Assembly: GCA_035577545.1 (NCBI GenBank)
Contig: DATLVI010000010.1
Location: forward strand, 62,001 to 126,000
Direction: 5' to 3'
DNA from: Verrucomicrobiia bacterium
Lineage (GTDB): Bacteria; Verrucomicrobiota; Verrucomicrobiia; Palsa-1439
DNA length: 64,000 nucleotides
Shown here: one piece after another, positions 1 through 9,651 of the stretch
How the letters are laid out: each line of letters starts with the position of its first letter
Position numbering within the stretch: position 1 is the stretch's first letter
Made by a program: the position numbers and the translations under genes
The notes under the pieces: generated by a model
Seen by the model: only the letters and a program-made list of their open reading frames with translations
Databases searched by the model: none
What the model was told of the DNA's origin: nothing

Positions 1-303
1 AACGCCGCTGGCAACGGCCACCGCGCGCCCGTGAAGCGTGTGCATGCCGTAGGTGTTGATGAAGCCAGGCAGGTTTGACGAGCAGCCGATACCGCTGATG
101 ACGATGACTTCGTGCGGGTGGAGGCCCAGTTCGGCCAGCGCCAACTCCAAGGAGGCGAGCACGCTGAAGTCGCCGCAACCAGGACACCAATCCGGGTCGA
201 TCTTTCCCTTAAAATCCTTCGCGGTGGGTCGTGCGCCCGGCGATTTGATATCAGGAGTCGCGGTCGCGGGCACTGGTGTCGAGGCATGTGTTTCGGCTGG
301 CAT
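1..303 (-). CDS. korB: 2-oxoacid:ferredoxin oxidoreductase subunit beta (partial)
   Basis: N-terminal 101 codons only; the gene runs off the left edge. The protein is the thiamine-diphosphate subunit of a 2-oxoacid (probably 2-oxoglutarate) ferredoxin oxidoreductase, which decarboxylates the oxoacid to acyl-CoA and reduces ferredoxin in the cytoplasm. Visible hallmarks are [11 protein letters not shown] near residue 40 (the Fe-S/TPP-region CPGCG motif) and [12 protein letters not shown] near residue 70. The start ATG has AAGGAG about 7 bases upstream. It lies 11 bases downstream of the alpha subunit gene in the same direction, so the two are an operon. The N-terminal 25 residues are Pro/Thr-rich and probably disordered. 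Substrate choice (2-oxoglutarate rather than pyruvate) is inferred from subunit architecture. Confidence 0.9.
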   Translation of the reverse strand, partial: MPAETHASTPVPATATPDIKSPGARPTAKDFKGKIDPDWCPGCGDFSVLASLELALAELGLHPHEVIVISGIGCSSNLPGFINTYGMHTLHGRAVAVASGV

Positions 304-314
304 GGTTGGTCTCC

Positions 315-2117
315 TTACACAATGTATTCGTGGACGGGCACGTACACCTTGGTGGTGCGCGCCAGGATTTGTTTCACTCCATTGACGATGTGATGCGGCA
401 TGAACGGCTCGCCGTCGTATTTGCGGATGTGGCCGGTCGGGACGAAGCTGGTTTCGGAACGGAGGTAGCGCGCGAATTGTCCGCTGTAGTTGTTCTCCAC
501 GATAATGGTCGTCTCGCATTTCGCCAGGACTGACAGGATCTCGTCCGCGTGCAGCGGTACGAGCCATTTGACCTGCAGGTTGTTGGCCACGATGCCTTCT
601 TCGCCGGCGAGTTTCTCGCACGCTTCACGAATGACGCCCTGGGTTGAGCCCCAACCGATGAGCGTAACCGGCGCGCTGGTGGGGCCGAACAGTTTCGGTG
701 GCTTGATGAGCTGTAGCACGCCGTCCATCTTGCGCATCCGTTTTTCGTGCATCGCCTGCCGCTTGTGCGGGTGCGTGAACTCGTCGCTGATGAGCACGCC
801 GTCTTCCATGTGTTCGTCGGTGGCGACGACATGGACGTGACCGGGCGTGCCGGGCAGGGCGCGTGGCGAGACGCCGCTTTCGGTGATCTTGAACCGCTTG
901 TAACCACCTTCCGGCGGTGGAGTCTCCCCATTGCCGTTGCCGTGCCAGCCGATGATTTCGCCGCGGTCAATCGGTGGACTGAAATTGAATTCGCTCGGCT
1001 CAATGCTCGAACGGCCTTCGGAGAGCAACAAATCGGTCAGTACGATGCCGGGGCACTGGAATTTCTCAACGAGGTTGAACAATTCAGTGACCGTGTTAAA
1101 GCAGTCGGGGATGCTCGTCGGGGCGACGATGACGCGCGGGTAATCACCCTGGCCCGCGCCCAGGACTTGCCAGAGGTCGCCCTGCTCGGTCTTGGTCGGA
1201 ACGCCCGTCGCCGGGCCGGCGCGCTGGACATCGATGCAAACCACAGGAATTTCCATCATCGCCGCCGCGCCGAGCGCCTCCGTCATCAGCGCGAAGCCAC
1301 CCCCCGAGGTGGCGCACATCGCCCGGCAGCCGGTATGCGCCGCGCCGATGGCCATGTTAATCACGCCGATCTCGTCTTCGACCTGCCGCACCATGATGCC
1401 GAGTTTGCGCGCGTTGCGAGCCATCCAGTGCAGCACGCCTGTGGCCGGACTCATCGGGTAGGCGCAGTAGAATTTCACGCCGGCGGCGGCCCCGCCCATG
1501 GCCAGCACCTGGTTGCCTTCGACGAACGCGTAGCGCTTGCCGGTGTCCGGCAGGGGATTGGCGAAAGGTTTGAAGTGTTCTGCGGCGTAATCGTAGCCGG
1601 CGCGGGCCACCCCGACATTTTCGGCGATGATCGCCTCGCCCTTCTTGGCGAATTGTCGCGCGAGGATATCTGCGAGCAACTGGAAATCGATGCCCAGCAT
1701 TTGGAGTAGTGCTCCAAGCGCGATGGTGTTTTGCGCACTCGGGATTTTGCTCGTCCCGGCCAGCTCACGAACGGGCAACGGACACATCTGCACCCCTTCG
1801 TTGGGTGAGCCCGGCTTGACCTTCTCACCGTCATACAGGCAAACGCCGCCCGCGCGCAGGTGATTCAGATGGCGGTTCATCGTGTCCTGGTTCAGGGGGA
1901 TTAGCGCGTCAATCTTGTCACCCATGCTGCCGACCCGGTCGACGCTCGCGCGCAGGATCAGGAAAATATGTCCGCCGCGAATGATGGACTGGTAGGCGTT
2001 GTACGCGTTGAGATGAAGACCGCGTCGCACCAGAATTCTAGCTAGAATATCTCCCGGGGTGGCAATGCCTTGCCCAGCCGCGCCGCCGATGCCCACTGCA
2101 AAATCGATTTTGCCCAT
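315..2117 (-). CDS. korA: 2-oxoacid:ferredoxin oxidoreductase subunit alpha (gamma-alpha fusion)
   Basis: A 600-residue protein. Residues 1-180 form the gamma domain ([11 protein letters not shown] near the N terminus). The pyrimidine-binding alpha domain follows from about residue 200 ([19 protein letters not shown], then [13 protein letters not shown]), and the C-terminal domain carries [16 protein letters not shown]. This fused gamma-alpha order is typical of two-subunit 2-oxoglutarate:ferredoxin oxidoreductases. The start at 2117 was chosen because GAGGAG sits about 7 bases upstream of ATG-GGC-AAA; an in-frame start nine codons earlier has no such site. It is the first gene of the korAB pair. 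The enzyme feeds reduced ferredoxin and succinyl-CoA, either in an oxidative or a reductive TCA branch. Confidence 0.92.
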   Translation of the reverse strand: MGKIDFAVGIGGAAGQGIATPGDILARILVRRGLHLNAYNAYQSIIRGGHIFLILRASVDRVGSMGDKIDALIPLNQDTMNRHLNHLRAGGVCLYDGEKVKPGSPNEGVQMCPLPVRELAGTSKIPSAQNTIALGALLQMLGIDFQLLADILARQFAKKGEAIIAENVGVARAGYDYAAEHFKPFANPLPDTGKRYAFVEGNQVLAMGGAAAGVKFYCAYPMSPATGVLHWMARNARKLGIMVRQVEDEIGVINMAIGAAHTGCRAMCATSGGGFALMTEALGAAAMMEIPVVCIDVQRAGPATGVPTKTEQGDLWQVLGAGQGDYPRVIVAPTSIPDCFNTVTELFNLVEKFQCPGIVLTDLLLSEGRSSIEPSEFNFSPPIDRGEIIGWHGNGNGETPPPEGGYKRFKITESGVSPRALPGTPGHVHVVATDEHMEDGVLISDEFTHPHKRQAMHEKRMRKMDGVLQLIKPPKLFGPTSAPVTLIGWGSTQGVIREACEKLAGEEGIVANNLQVKWLVPLHADEILSVLAKCETTIIVENNYSGQFARYLRSETSFVPTGHIRKYDGEPFMPHHIVNGVKQILARTTKVYVPVHEYIV

Positions 2118-2310
2118 GGCTAACTCCTCTTGGCGAAGCGACAAGCCCAGATCGATTTTTGAGGCTGCTGCGTTGAACGCTGACCCGTCGCCTCAGCGCA
2201 ACCATACATTGCGTTGTTTTTGAAAAAAAGACAAGCACTAACCCAACCCGTAGTGGTGGGCTGGAACTGGGATGTTCACCGATCGGTCCGTCAAACCCCA
2301 TTCGCAAGCC

Positions 2311-3057
2311 TCAGAGCGGCCGCTTACTCTCGGCCATTCGAACGCTCGCATTTGAGCGCACCAACGCGGCGAACGGGGCCAACAATTGCTGGTCGGCGTC
2401 GGGCATTTGGGAAATCTGCTCTAACAGTTTCTGCGGATCGGACTGCGCTTTCTCGCTCAACGTGACCGGGTTGTGGACCACCTTCGCGAAATGTTTGTCC
2501 ACCGTCCCACGAAGAAACACGGAAAACATTTGCGCCATCGTCGCCAGCACCACGTTGTCCACTTTCACAAATGCCGCGCGCGTGTACTCGATCTCGTCGC
2601 CGGTCTTGGCGTGATAGTCCAGGACCGCCACGCCGCGCCCGGTCGCGTCGAACAATCCGTGCTGTGTGCCGGCCACGTAGATGACGCGTTTGCCATCCGC
2701 CGCGTACATGTTGAGCATGTAACCCGCCGCGCCTTCGTGGTCGTCCGCAGAGAGCCGGCCCTCCGCATCCCGCGTTGCACGGTACGTGATCAGCCCGACC
2801 TTTTGCGCCAGCGCCGAGCAGGACTCCATATGATCGAACAGATACTCGAACACCGGGATTCGCGCCCTGAATACTTCCGCGGTGTAATCACAGTGCAGCG
2901 TAACACGGTCCGTCACCTCATGCACCAGGGCGCGGTTCGTAACGGTCAGCGAATCGAAGGGAATCAACCGCGAGGCGACAGCGTCATCCTCCGCGCGCAC
3001 AGAAGCCGTGCACAAAACTCGCAAGGACAAGAACACAAGGAAAGCGACCCGCCGCAT
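2311..3057 (-). CDS. secreted protein of unknown function
   Basis: A 248-residue protein with a signal peptide (MRRVAFLVFLSLRVLCTA, cleavage probably after SVRA). The mature part has about 225 residues, no transmembrane segment and no motif I recognise. Conserved-looking stretches are VTDRVTLHCDYTAEVF, MLNMYAADGKRVIYVAGTQ and TGRGVAVLDYH. The wording suggests a small all-beta/alpha periplasmic protein. It starts 21 bases after the uvrC stop on the same strand and is probably cotranscribed with uvrC, though nothing suggests a role in repair. No function can be assigned. Confidence 0.75.
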   Translation of the reverse strand: MRRVAFLVFLSLRVLCTASVRAEDDAVASRLIPFDSLTVTNRALVHEVTDRVTLHCDYTAEVFRARIPVFEYLFDHMESCSALAQKVGLITYRATRDAEGRLSADDHEGAAGYMLNMYAADGKRVIYVAGTQHGLFDATGRGVAVLDYHAKTGDEIEYTRAAFVKVDNVVLATMAQMFSVFLRGTVDKHFAKVVHNPVTLSEKAQSDPQKLLEQISQMPDADQQLLAPFAALVRSNASVRMAESKRPL

Positions 3058-3078
3058 GGCGCAACGCTACGGCAGCCC

Positions 3079-4533
3079 TTACCGATTAGCGAGGAATTCC
3101 TTCAGCGCCGCCGCCATCTTCGAGCCGATACCGGTCACTTCCGCGATTTCTTCGGCGGTCGCTTCGCGGAGACGGTGGATCGAGCCGAAATGTTGCAGGA
3201 GCGCCAGCTTGCGTTTCGCGCCGAGACCGGAGAATTCATCGAGGACGGATTCTTGCACGCGGCGTTTGCGCAGTTTCTGGTGATAACTGTTCGCAAAACG
3301 GTGCGCCTCGTCGCGTAGGCGTTGAATCAGGTGCAGGGCAGGGGAGTTGCGCGGCAGGCGGATCGGCAATGTCTGGTCGGGCACATGGATTTCCTCCATC
3401 TGCTTCGCGAGACCAATCACGCGCAGTTCGCGAATATCCAATTTCCGCAACGCATTGAGCGCGGCCATGAGTTGGCCTTTGCCGCCATCGACCATCACCA
3501 GGTCGGGCAACGCACCGCCCTCCGCCTTTACCCGCGCGTAACGCCGTCCCACGACCTCGGCCATGGACGCGAAATCATCGCTGCCTTCCACCGTCTTGAT
3601 GCGGTAATGCCGGTAGTGATCTTTATTTGGCCGGCCACCTTGGAAGCAGACGCTCGAAGCCACCGACAACGTGCCGCTGATGTTCGAAATATCAAACCCC
3701 TCAACGTGCTGTGGCAATACCGGCAGATTAAGCACCTTCTGCAGTTCCTCCATCTCGCTTTGCCATTCAATCTTCGGCGACAGGTCACGGGCGAACTTCC
3801 GGTCCCGTGACGCGCGCCCGATTTCACGAAGGCTGTTGATCACATCGCGGAGTTCAGCAGCCCGTTCGTATTTCTTGGCGCCTGCCGCCGCGCGCATTTC
3901 CTCTTCAAGTTGCACCACCGCTTCCTTGTTCCTGCCGTCGAGAAACTCACAGGCCATATCCACGAGCCGCAAGTATTCTTCATGCGGTATGTCCGCCAGC
4001 GGCACCGGCACAAGATAGGTTGAGTACTTCAGGTCCTTCGCCTTCGGCGCACCCGTCCCTTGCACCAGCACGCCGTACTTCTTGCGAATCCACTGCATGA
4101 CCAGCCGCACCGCACCCGCGTGCACGAATGGCCCGAAATAGCGCGCCCCATCGTCCTTCTTCAACCGCGCGAACTTGAACCGCGGGTACTCCTCATTCAA
4201 GTTGACCTTCACCATCAGGAACCGCTTGTCGTCCTTGAACATCGCGTTGTAGCGCGGCTTGTACTCCTTGATCAGCTTGCCTTCCAGCAGCAACGCCTCG
4301 GGCTCGCTCTTCACTACCAGCACCTCGAAATCGGCGATGGAACCGATCAGCGCCTGCGTCTTCGGGTCCCACCGCATCTCGCGCGATGGATGAAAATATT
4401 GACCTACCCGCTTCCGCAACGAACGCGCCTTGCCGACATAAATGACACGCCCCAATTTGTCGCGCATCAAATACACGCCCGGCTTGTTCGGCAGGTCGCG
4501 GACCCTGGATTTGAGTTGTGGCCCTTCGCTCAT
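3079..4533 (-). CDS. uvrC: UvrC-type excinuclease subunit, short form
   Basis: A 484-residue nucleotide-excision-repair nuclease; the usual length is about 600. The N-terminal GIY-YIG domain is intact (KPGVYLMRDKLGRVIYVGKA, residues 17-36). A UVR coiled coil lies near residues 205-240, and the C-terminal RNase H-like nuclease has EGFDIS, LVMVDGGKGQL and RDEAHRFANSYHQKLR, so the Asp-Asp-His catalytic set is present. A C-terminal tandem helix-hairpin-helix follows (GLGAKRKLALLQHFGS, VTGIGSKMAAAL). Two parts are missing: the four-cysteine cluster normally found after FGPF (no Cys between FGPFVHAGAV and the UVR region except one in DMACEF), and about 100 residues between UVR and RNase H. A TATGAT box ends 11 bases before the ATG. 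It may be a minimal UvrC or a paralogue. Confidence 0.88.
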   Translation of the reverse strand: MSEGPQLKSRVRDLPNKPGVYLMRDKLGRVIYVGKARSLRKRVGQYFHPSREMRWDPKTQALIGSIADFEVLVVKSEPEALLLEGKLIKEYKPRYNAMFKDDKRFLMVKVNLNEEYPRFKFARLKKDDGARYFGPFVHAGAVRLVMQWIRKKYGVLVQGTGAPKAKDLKYSTYLVPVPLADIPHEEYLRLVDMACEFLDGRNKEAVVQLEEEMRAAAGAKKYERAAELRDVINSLREIGRASRDRKFARDLSPKIEWQSEMEELQKVLNLPVLPQHVEGFDISNISGTLSVASSVCFQGGRPNKDHYRHYRIKTVEGSDDFASMAEVVGRRYARVKAEGGALPDLVMVDGGKGQLMAALNALRKLDIRELRVIGLAKQMEEIHVPDQTLPIRLPRNSPALHLIQRLRDEAHRFANSYHQKLRKRRVQESVLDEFSGLGAKRKLALLQHFGSIHRLREATAEEIAEVTGIGSKMAAALKEFLANR

Positions 4534-4601
4534 CGGTACAGTGAATCATACCCGATTTGCAGGAGAATTTGGAGTGCACGACAGCTGTTGCGTCAGCTGG
4601 G

Positions 4602-6200
4602 TTACTTCGCCCCGAATCGCAGCACACCCAGCGCTTCGCCCATCTCGGTGACACGGAGCAGCTTGCAGGCCGCGCCGAAGACGATCACGGCGACGGCCAT
4701 CGACGCAAACATGTCCGCATAACGATTGAATTCGCAAAGCCGATGCGTGCCGTAGGCTGCAGCAGTCATCACCGCCGAGGCCGCGGCAATTTTTACCAGC
4801 GAACGCAGCAGCGTGGACACTTCAATGCGGCCGATTTTGCGGCGCATGAGCATCAAGAGCAGGAAGAAATTGCAAAGCGCCACCATCGATGTCGAGAGCG
4901 CGAGCCCGGCCGGCCCCATGCCAAAAGTGATGGCAAAGAGATAATCAGTGCCGGCGTTAACGACGATGGAAGCGATTGTCACGTACATCGGCGTGCGCGA
5001 ATCGCCAAGCGCGTAGAACGAGGGCGCGATGATTTTACCGGCGGCGTAGCCCACGAGGCCGACCGAAAAGGCCCGCACGCACGCCGCTGTTTGCGCGGTC
5101 GCGAACGCGTCGAATTTGCCGTGTTGGTAAATCGCCGAAATGATGGGGGTGGCCAATACCCACAAGCCGCAGGCCGCCGGCAAGCACAGGAAAAACGCCA
5201 GGCGGATCGAGCGGGCAAGCGTCCTGCGGAATTCAACCATATCACCGCGCACCGCATGTGCACTCACCGTCGGCAGCGTCGCTGTCGCAATGGCCACCCC
5301 GAACACGCCAATCGGGAATTGCATCAACCGAAACGAGCAGTTCAGCCACGACACAGCGCCACTCCCACTCGGCCCGGACATCTGCGGCCACGACGCAAAC
5401 CATTGGTCCGTGAAAATGTTCACCTGGACGGCTGCCGTGCCGATGACCGACGGGCCGAGCAATCGCAGGACTTGGCGGAAACCGGGATCGTTCCAGTCGA
5501 GAATGGGTTGGTAGTGATAGCCCACCTTGCGCAGGCTCGGAACCTGGATAATCCATTGCAGCGCGCCGCCAATGAGCGTGCCGATACTCATGCCAATCAC
5601 CGCGCGGTTCGCCAGCGCCGGATTGTGCAGAAACCCCGGCGCTAGAATAAGCGCGAAGGCCAGGCCGCCGATGACCGAACCGATATTAAACATCATCGAG
5701 GCGCTAGCCGGCACGCCGAAACGACGCTTCGCATTGAGCATTCCCATCGCCAGCGCCGCCAACGCGACCATCAACAGGAACGGGAACATGATCCGGGTCA
5801 ATGTGGTGGTCAGCTCCACTTTGCCCGGAATCTGGCTGAACCCCGGTGAAATCATGCGCACAAGCCAGGGCGAGATGATAACGCCAACCAGCGTGATCAC
5901 TGCAAGGACAAGAATCAGTGCGTTCAGGACGAGATTCGCCAGCCGCCACGCCGACTTGTCCCCTTCGGCCGACAGCTTCTGCGAAAACGTGGTGACGAAT
6001 GCCGCCGACAACGCACCCTCCGCAAACAGGTCACGCAGCAGGTTCGGGATGCGAAAAGCAGTGAGGAACGCGTCAAACTCGCGATTGGCGCCGAAGAGAT
6101 AGGCCAGCACCTGCTCGCGGACGAGGCCGAGCACGCGGCTGCCAAGGACCGCCAGGCTGACGGTGCGCGCCGAGCGGGCGACGCTTTGCGGTTCGCTCAT
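4602..6200 (-). CDS. murJ: lipid II flippase MurJ (MviN)
   Basis: A 532-residue polytopic inner-membrane protein of the MATE/MVF superfamily, close to the normal family length and consistent with about 14 membrane segments. It moves lipid-linked peptidoglycan precursor to the periplasmic side. Diagnostic stretches are SRVLGLVREQVLAYLFGA, FDAFLTAFRIPNLLRDLFAEG and LSAAFVTTFSQ at the N terminus. The start at 6200 overlaps the waaF stop in an ATGA, which indicates translational coupling; a longer in-frame start would lie inside waaF. It is the third gene of the lpxK-waaF-murJ envelope operon. Confidence 0.93.
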   Translation of the reverse strand: MSEPQSVARSARTVSLAVLGSRVLGLVREQVLAYLFGANREFDAFLTAFRIPNLLRDLFAEGALSAAFVTTFSQKLSAEGDKSAWRLANLVLNALILVLAVITLVGVIISPWLVRMISPGFSQIPGKVELTTTLTRIMFPFLLMVALAALAMGMLNAKRRFGVPASASMMFNIGSVIGGLAFALILAPGFLHNPALANRAVIGMSIGTLIGGALQWIIQVPSLRKVGYHYQPILDWNDPGFRQVLRLLGPSVIGTAAVQVNIFTDQWFASWPQMSGPSGSGAVSWLNCSFRLMQFPIGVFGVAIATATLPTVSAHAVRGDMVEFRRTLARSIRLAFFLCLPAACGLWVLATPIISAIYQHGKFDAFATAQTAACVRAFSVGLVGYAAGKIIAPSFYALGDSRTPMYVTIASIVVNAGTDYLFAITFGMGPAGLALSTSMVALCNFFLLLMLMRRKIGRIEVSTLLRSLVKIAAASAVMTAAAYGTHRLCEFNRYADMFASMAVAVIVFGAACKLLRVTEMGEALGVLRFGAK

Positions 6201-7312
6201 GATGGCGGACGATTCGGGTCTTCGACGCCCAGTTGTTTCAGCATGGCCTTGACGACTTCGTCGACCTGGACGCCTTCCATGCAACGGAAATCGATCGGGC
6301 ATTCACGCAGAAAGCAGGGGCTGCATTCGACGGGTTGACGAATTATGACGCTGCGGGGCGAGAGCGGACCGGTAAGCTCGGGCGAAGTCGATCCCCAGAC
6401 GCTGACCACGGGCGTGCCAATGGCTGCGGCGATATGCATCGGGCCTGTATCGTTGGTCAGGAGCAGCTTGCAGAACCGGAGCAAGGCGCACAGGTCCAGC
6501 AGCGTGGTCTTGCCGGCGACATTGATGATGGAGCTCTCTCCCAACCCCGCGTCCCGAAGCTGCGCTTCGATCTGGTCGGCAATCCCGGCATCGCGTGGGC
6601 CGCCCACGATGAGCCAGCGGGCGTTGGTGTGATCGGAGACCTTGATCGCGGTTTCGGCGAAACGCTCGGCCGGCCAGCGTTTTGCGGGGCCGTATTCAGC
6701 GCCCGCGTTAATGCCGATGACCGGACGACCGTCGTCCCGCATAAACTTGTTAAGCGCCGGCATCTCTTCAGGGGCGACGCGGATTCGTGGTGGGACCGGT
6801 TCGCGGTTGCCGCCAAGGTACGCGATGATGTCGAGGTAATGCTCCGACTGGTGCCGCGCGGAGCGAAAAACCTTTATTTGAAAGGTTTTGCCCGCGACCG
6901 TGCGCTTCTCATAAGCAACCCGTTCCGACCGTCTTCGGCGGACGACGTCGGTCAAGAGGAAGCGGCGCCAGTGTCCGGCAAAGCCGACCCGGCGCGGGAT
7001 TCCGGCGCGTTTACATTCCCAGGCGGAACGGAAAGAGTTGGGGAAGATGACGGCAACGTCGAACTCGCGTTCACGAAGATCGCGGAAGTTGGGTTGGTCG
7101 CCAAAAGGGATGATTTCGTTGAGGAATGGATTATGGCGCCAGAGATCGGTGAGTTTGCCGGGACAGAGCAGGACCATATGTGCGTGGGGCGCCATTTCGC
7201 GCAGGCGCTGGACAGCCGGCATGGTCATGACCGAGTCGCCGATCCAATTGGCCGCGCGAATGAGAATACGGGGCGCGTTGCTATCGATGGCAGATCCTGG
7301 CAACAGCGTCAT
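6197..7312 (-). CDS. waaF: ADP-heptose:LPS heptosyltransferase II (GT9)
   Basis: A 371-residue GT9 glycosyltransferase of LPS inner-core assembly, acting on the cytoplasmic face of the inner membrane. The N-terminal acceptor domain begins ILIRAANWIGDSVMTMPA. The donor-binding domain has GAEYGPAKRWPAERFAE, the diagnostic LLTNDTGPMHIAAAIGTP and SVWGSTSPELTGPL. The C-terminal cysteine pattern CSPCFLRECPIDFRCMEG is seen in many family members. The start at 7312 has AAAGGA seven bases upstream; it lies 32 bases inside the end of lpxK, so the two genes overlap out of frame. It is in an operon with lpxK and murJ. Confidence 0.9.
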   Translation of the reverse strand: MTLLPGSAIDSNAPRILIRAANWIGDSVMTMPAVQRLREMAPHAHMVLLCPGKLTDLWRHNPFLNEIIPFGDQPNFRDLREREFDVAVIFPNSFRSAWECKRAGIPRRVGFAGHWRRFLLTDVVRRRRSERVAYEKRTVAGKTFQIKVFRSARHQSEHYLDIIAYLGGNREPVPPRIRVAPEEMPALNKFMRDDGRPVIGINAGAEYGPAKRWPAERFAETAIKVSDHTNARWLIVGGPRDAGIADQIEAQLRDAGLGESSIINVAGKTTLLDLCALLRFCKLLLTNDTGPMHIAAAIGTPVVSVWGSTSPELTGPLSPRSVIIRQPVECSPCFLRECPIDFRCMEGVQVDEVVKAMLKQLGVEDPNRPPS

Positions 7313-8441
7313 CGAAGTCCTTTGCGCCGGAGATAATGCGGATTTCCACCCGCAAGTAATAAATGGGAATATCGCGACGGTCAATCTTTGGAAAGCGGAC
7401 CGCATCTTTTTCGGTGGTGAGAATGGCGCCCGCGCCGCGCTTGAGGCTGCGATTGATCATGTTAATGATCTCCTGCTGGGAGTAACGGTGGTGGTCCGCA
7501 TAGCGCTTGGCGTAAATGACGTTCGCACCCAGGCCACGGAGCCCATCCTCGAAGCTCTCGGGGACGGCGATGCCGGAAATGGCGGCGACTTGAAGGCCCT
7601 GCAGCGTTTCCAATGGATGACGTTCGCTCGTGAAGACGTCCTGCAAATAGAGCGGCTGGTGGGCGCATTCGATGATTTCGGCCTTCTCATTGAACTGGCG
7701 GATGGCTTTCCGAAGTTTTTTTGCGCCACGTTCACTCGATTTGGTGATGAAAATGTAATGGGCGCGCTTCAGATTGGCGATCGGCTCGCGCAGCGTGCCC
7801 CGGGGCAGGAGATAGTGATTGCCGAAAGGGCTGTTGCGGTCGATCAGGCAAATGTCGAGGCGACTCTTCAGCGCGAGATACTGGAAGCCGTCGTCGAGCA
7901 GAAGCGTGTCGCAGCCGAACTTTGAAATGGCGTAGCGGCCACTCTTGACGCGGTCTTTGTCGACCAGGACGACAACGTCCTTGAGATTGGACGCCAGCAT
8001 ATACGGTTCGTCGCCAGCCTGGTCGCTATCGAGCAGCAATGACCTGCCGTCGGACACGATCTTGGGCGGGACCCGGTCCTCTCGAAAGGTGATTTTGGCA
8101 ACAATCCGTTGCCAGAGGGGGCGCGGGGTGCTCTTGTAGCCCCGCGAAAGAATGGCGACCCGGCGCCCACGTTGTTGGAGCGCACGGGCGAAGACCTCCA
8201 CCACGGGTGTCTTGCCGGTGCCGCCGACACTGAGGTTGCCAATGCTGACGACCTGGCAGCCGAGGGTGTGGTCCCGGAAGATGCGGTGATGCCAGAGAAG
8301 CAAACGGGCTTGAATGGCCACTTCGTAGATCTTGGACAGGCCAAGCAACCCCGCACTGGTAAGTCGCGCGGGCCAATCACGACGCCGTTCAAAGATGACG
8401 TCGAGGACATACTGCTCGACGTTTTCAGTCCATTGCCACAT
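7281..8441 (-). CDS. lpxK: tetraacyldisaccharide 4'-kinase
   Basis: A 386-residue kinase that phosphorylates the 4' position of the lipid A disaccharide at the inner membrane. The P-loop is SIGNLSVGGTGKTPVVEVFA, followed by ILSRGYKS; SDGRSLLLDSDQAGDEPYML and TLLLDDGFQYL are further LpxK hallmarks. The N terminus before the P-loop holds a hydrophobic or amphipathic membrane-association segment (SAGLLGLSKIYEVAIQARLLLW). The start at 8441 is preferred because TATACA ends six bases before it, with TTGACC upstream (a long 20-base spacer); an in-frame ATG at 8516 would add 25 residues and has GAGGA directly abutting it. It is the first gene of the lpxK-waaF-murJ operon. Confidence 0.9.
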   Translation of the reverse strand: MWQWTENVEQYVLDVIFERRRDWPARLTSAGLLGLSKIYEVAIQARLLLWHHRIFRDHTLGCQVVSIGNLSVGGTGKTPVVEVFARALQQRGRRVAILSRGYKSTPRPLWQRIVAKITFREDRVPPKIVSDGRSLLLDSDQAGDEPYMLASNLKDVVVLVDKDRVKSGRYAISKFGCDTLLLDDGFQYLALKSRLDICLIDRNSPFGNHYLLPRGTLREPIANLKRAHYIFITKSSERGAKKLRKAIRQFNEKAEIIECAHQPLYLQDVFTSERHPLETLQGLQVAAISGIAVPESFEDGLRGLGANVIYAKRYADHHRYSQQEIINMINRSLKRGAGAILTTEKDAVRFPKIDRRDIPIYYLRVEIRIISGAKDFDDAVARICHR

Positions 8442-8649
8442 GTTCGATGTATAGTGCCGTAGCGTGAGGTGAGGGTCAAGCCAACGGCTGATTTCGCGGC
8501 GGCTCAACCGCCGCATTCCTCGACGAGAAACGGCGGAAAGATGAACCCATCAGCGTTACTCGAGGAACAACTGTTGTTTTGGCGGACTACGTTCGACGCT
8601 TCGCGAAGAAAAGTGTCCTGAGACCGACCACAGAGAGGACCGGGGCCGT

Positions 8650-9612
8650 CTATGGATGGGCATCAATGCGAAAAAACTGCTGGGGCGCAGCGCTCGGACC
8701 GCAGTTGAAGTTGGTCAGGCCGCCGCTACCGGCGATGTTACTCAAAATGGTGCTCCACGTGCCCGCGACCAGGTTTGTTGTGGTTTGGACGTCATAGTGA
8801 GCATTGGTGGAGGTCGTCAGGCCCAGCATGATATCCGCCCCGCTGAAAAAGATACCCGATATGCTGGCGGCCGACCCAGCCGTCAACACTACGTTGTCAA
8901 TACCGCCACTGCCACCGTTTCCCAGGCCGTCCGTGTCGCCAATGCTGATCCCCGCCTGGTTGATCGGATGGCTGGAACCGATGGGCGCGTTGTTGGCGAA
9001 GGAGACGCCGTTGATGCTCAGGCTGAACGTACGCGCCGGCAGATTCAGGCTGAAATTGATGTTCTGAAGATTGCTGCGAACCAAGCTGGTCGCAAATGAG
9101 TACAGCGCCGTTAGGGAATTGGTGGGTCCATCCACCGATTGCACCGCCACAATATTGGTCGTGGTCTCCGGGTAGTTCAGGGTGATCGACGTCACGTTGG
9201 AACCGGGTGGACCTGACTGGCCGAATGTCACCTTGGCGCCAACGACGGAATCAAGTTGCAACTGCATGCTCAGGGTCACGGCATTAGACGAGACGTTGCC
9301 GATCTGCATCAAGAAATTGCCGACGCCCTGACCGGCGTTATTGCAAACGAGGGGTTGATTCTTCAAATTAAGGAACGCAGGGAAGATGACAGAAAAGACC
9401 CCGCTGGGATTTGATCCGCCCGGGGCATAGGCGGAAAAATCGTTGGGCGGTCCACTTGCGTTGGTATACGTTGTACCCGGCGAGAACTGACCGAAGGTGA
9501 TGTTGTACAAGATCTGGGCGTGAGATTCTACGGGAACCAGCAGTTCGATCACACAGGTAATAACTGCGGCGAGCCAAACACCAATACCAGACACCTTTAG
9601 ACTCGATCCCAT
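8650..9612 (-). CDS. secreted beta-rich protein with Verrucomicrobia-type C-terminal domain
   Basis: A 320-residue protein with a signal peptide (hydrophobic residues 10-32, cleavage probably after SHAQ). The body is Ser/Thr/Asn/Gly-rich and beta-predicted, resembling a concanavalin/LamG-like sandwich (ITLNYPETTTN, INFSLNLPARTFSLSING). The last 60 residues (HYDVQTTTNLVAGTWSTI, then QQFFRIDAHP) form the short C-terminal beta domain repeatedly seen at the end of secreted Verrucomicrobiota proteins. GGAGGA lies eight bases before the ATG. It sits 39 bases downstream of the PEP-CTERM gene and is probably cotranscribed from the promoter at 10480-10508. A surface or carbohydrate-binding role is only a guess. 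Confidence 0.75.
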   Translation of the reverse strand: MGSSLKVSGIGVWLAAVITCVIELLVPVESHAQILYNITFGQFSPGTTYTNASGPPNDFSAYAPGGSNPSGVFSVIFPAFLNLKNQPLVCNNAGQGVGNFLMQIGNVSSNAVTLSMQLQLDSVVGAKVTFGQSGPPGSNVTSITLNYPETTTNIVAVQSVDGPTNSLTALYSFATSLVRSNLQNINFSLNLPARTFSLSINGVSFANNAPIGSSHPINQAGISIGDTDGLGNGGSGGIDNVVLTAGSAASISGIFFSGADIMLGLTTSTNAHYDVQTTTNLVAGTWSTILSNIAGSGGLTNFNCGPSAAPQQFFRIDAHP

Positions 9613-9651
9613 TGCGTAAGTCCTCCACCCCCGCTGCTGTCAGGGTGCCGT

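Noticed and set aside
2118-2310. A regulatory RNA upstream of korA
   Set aside because: Only an AT-rich patch with runs of T and A is seen; no stable hairpin or good promoter pair.
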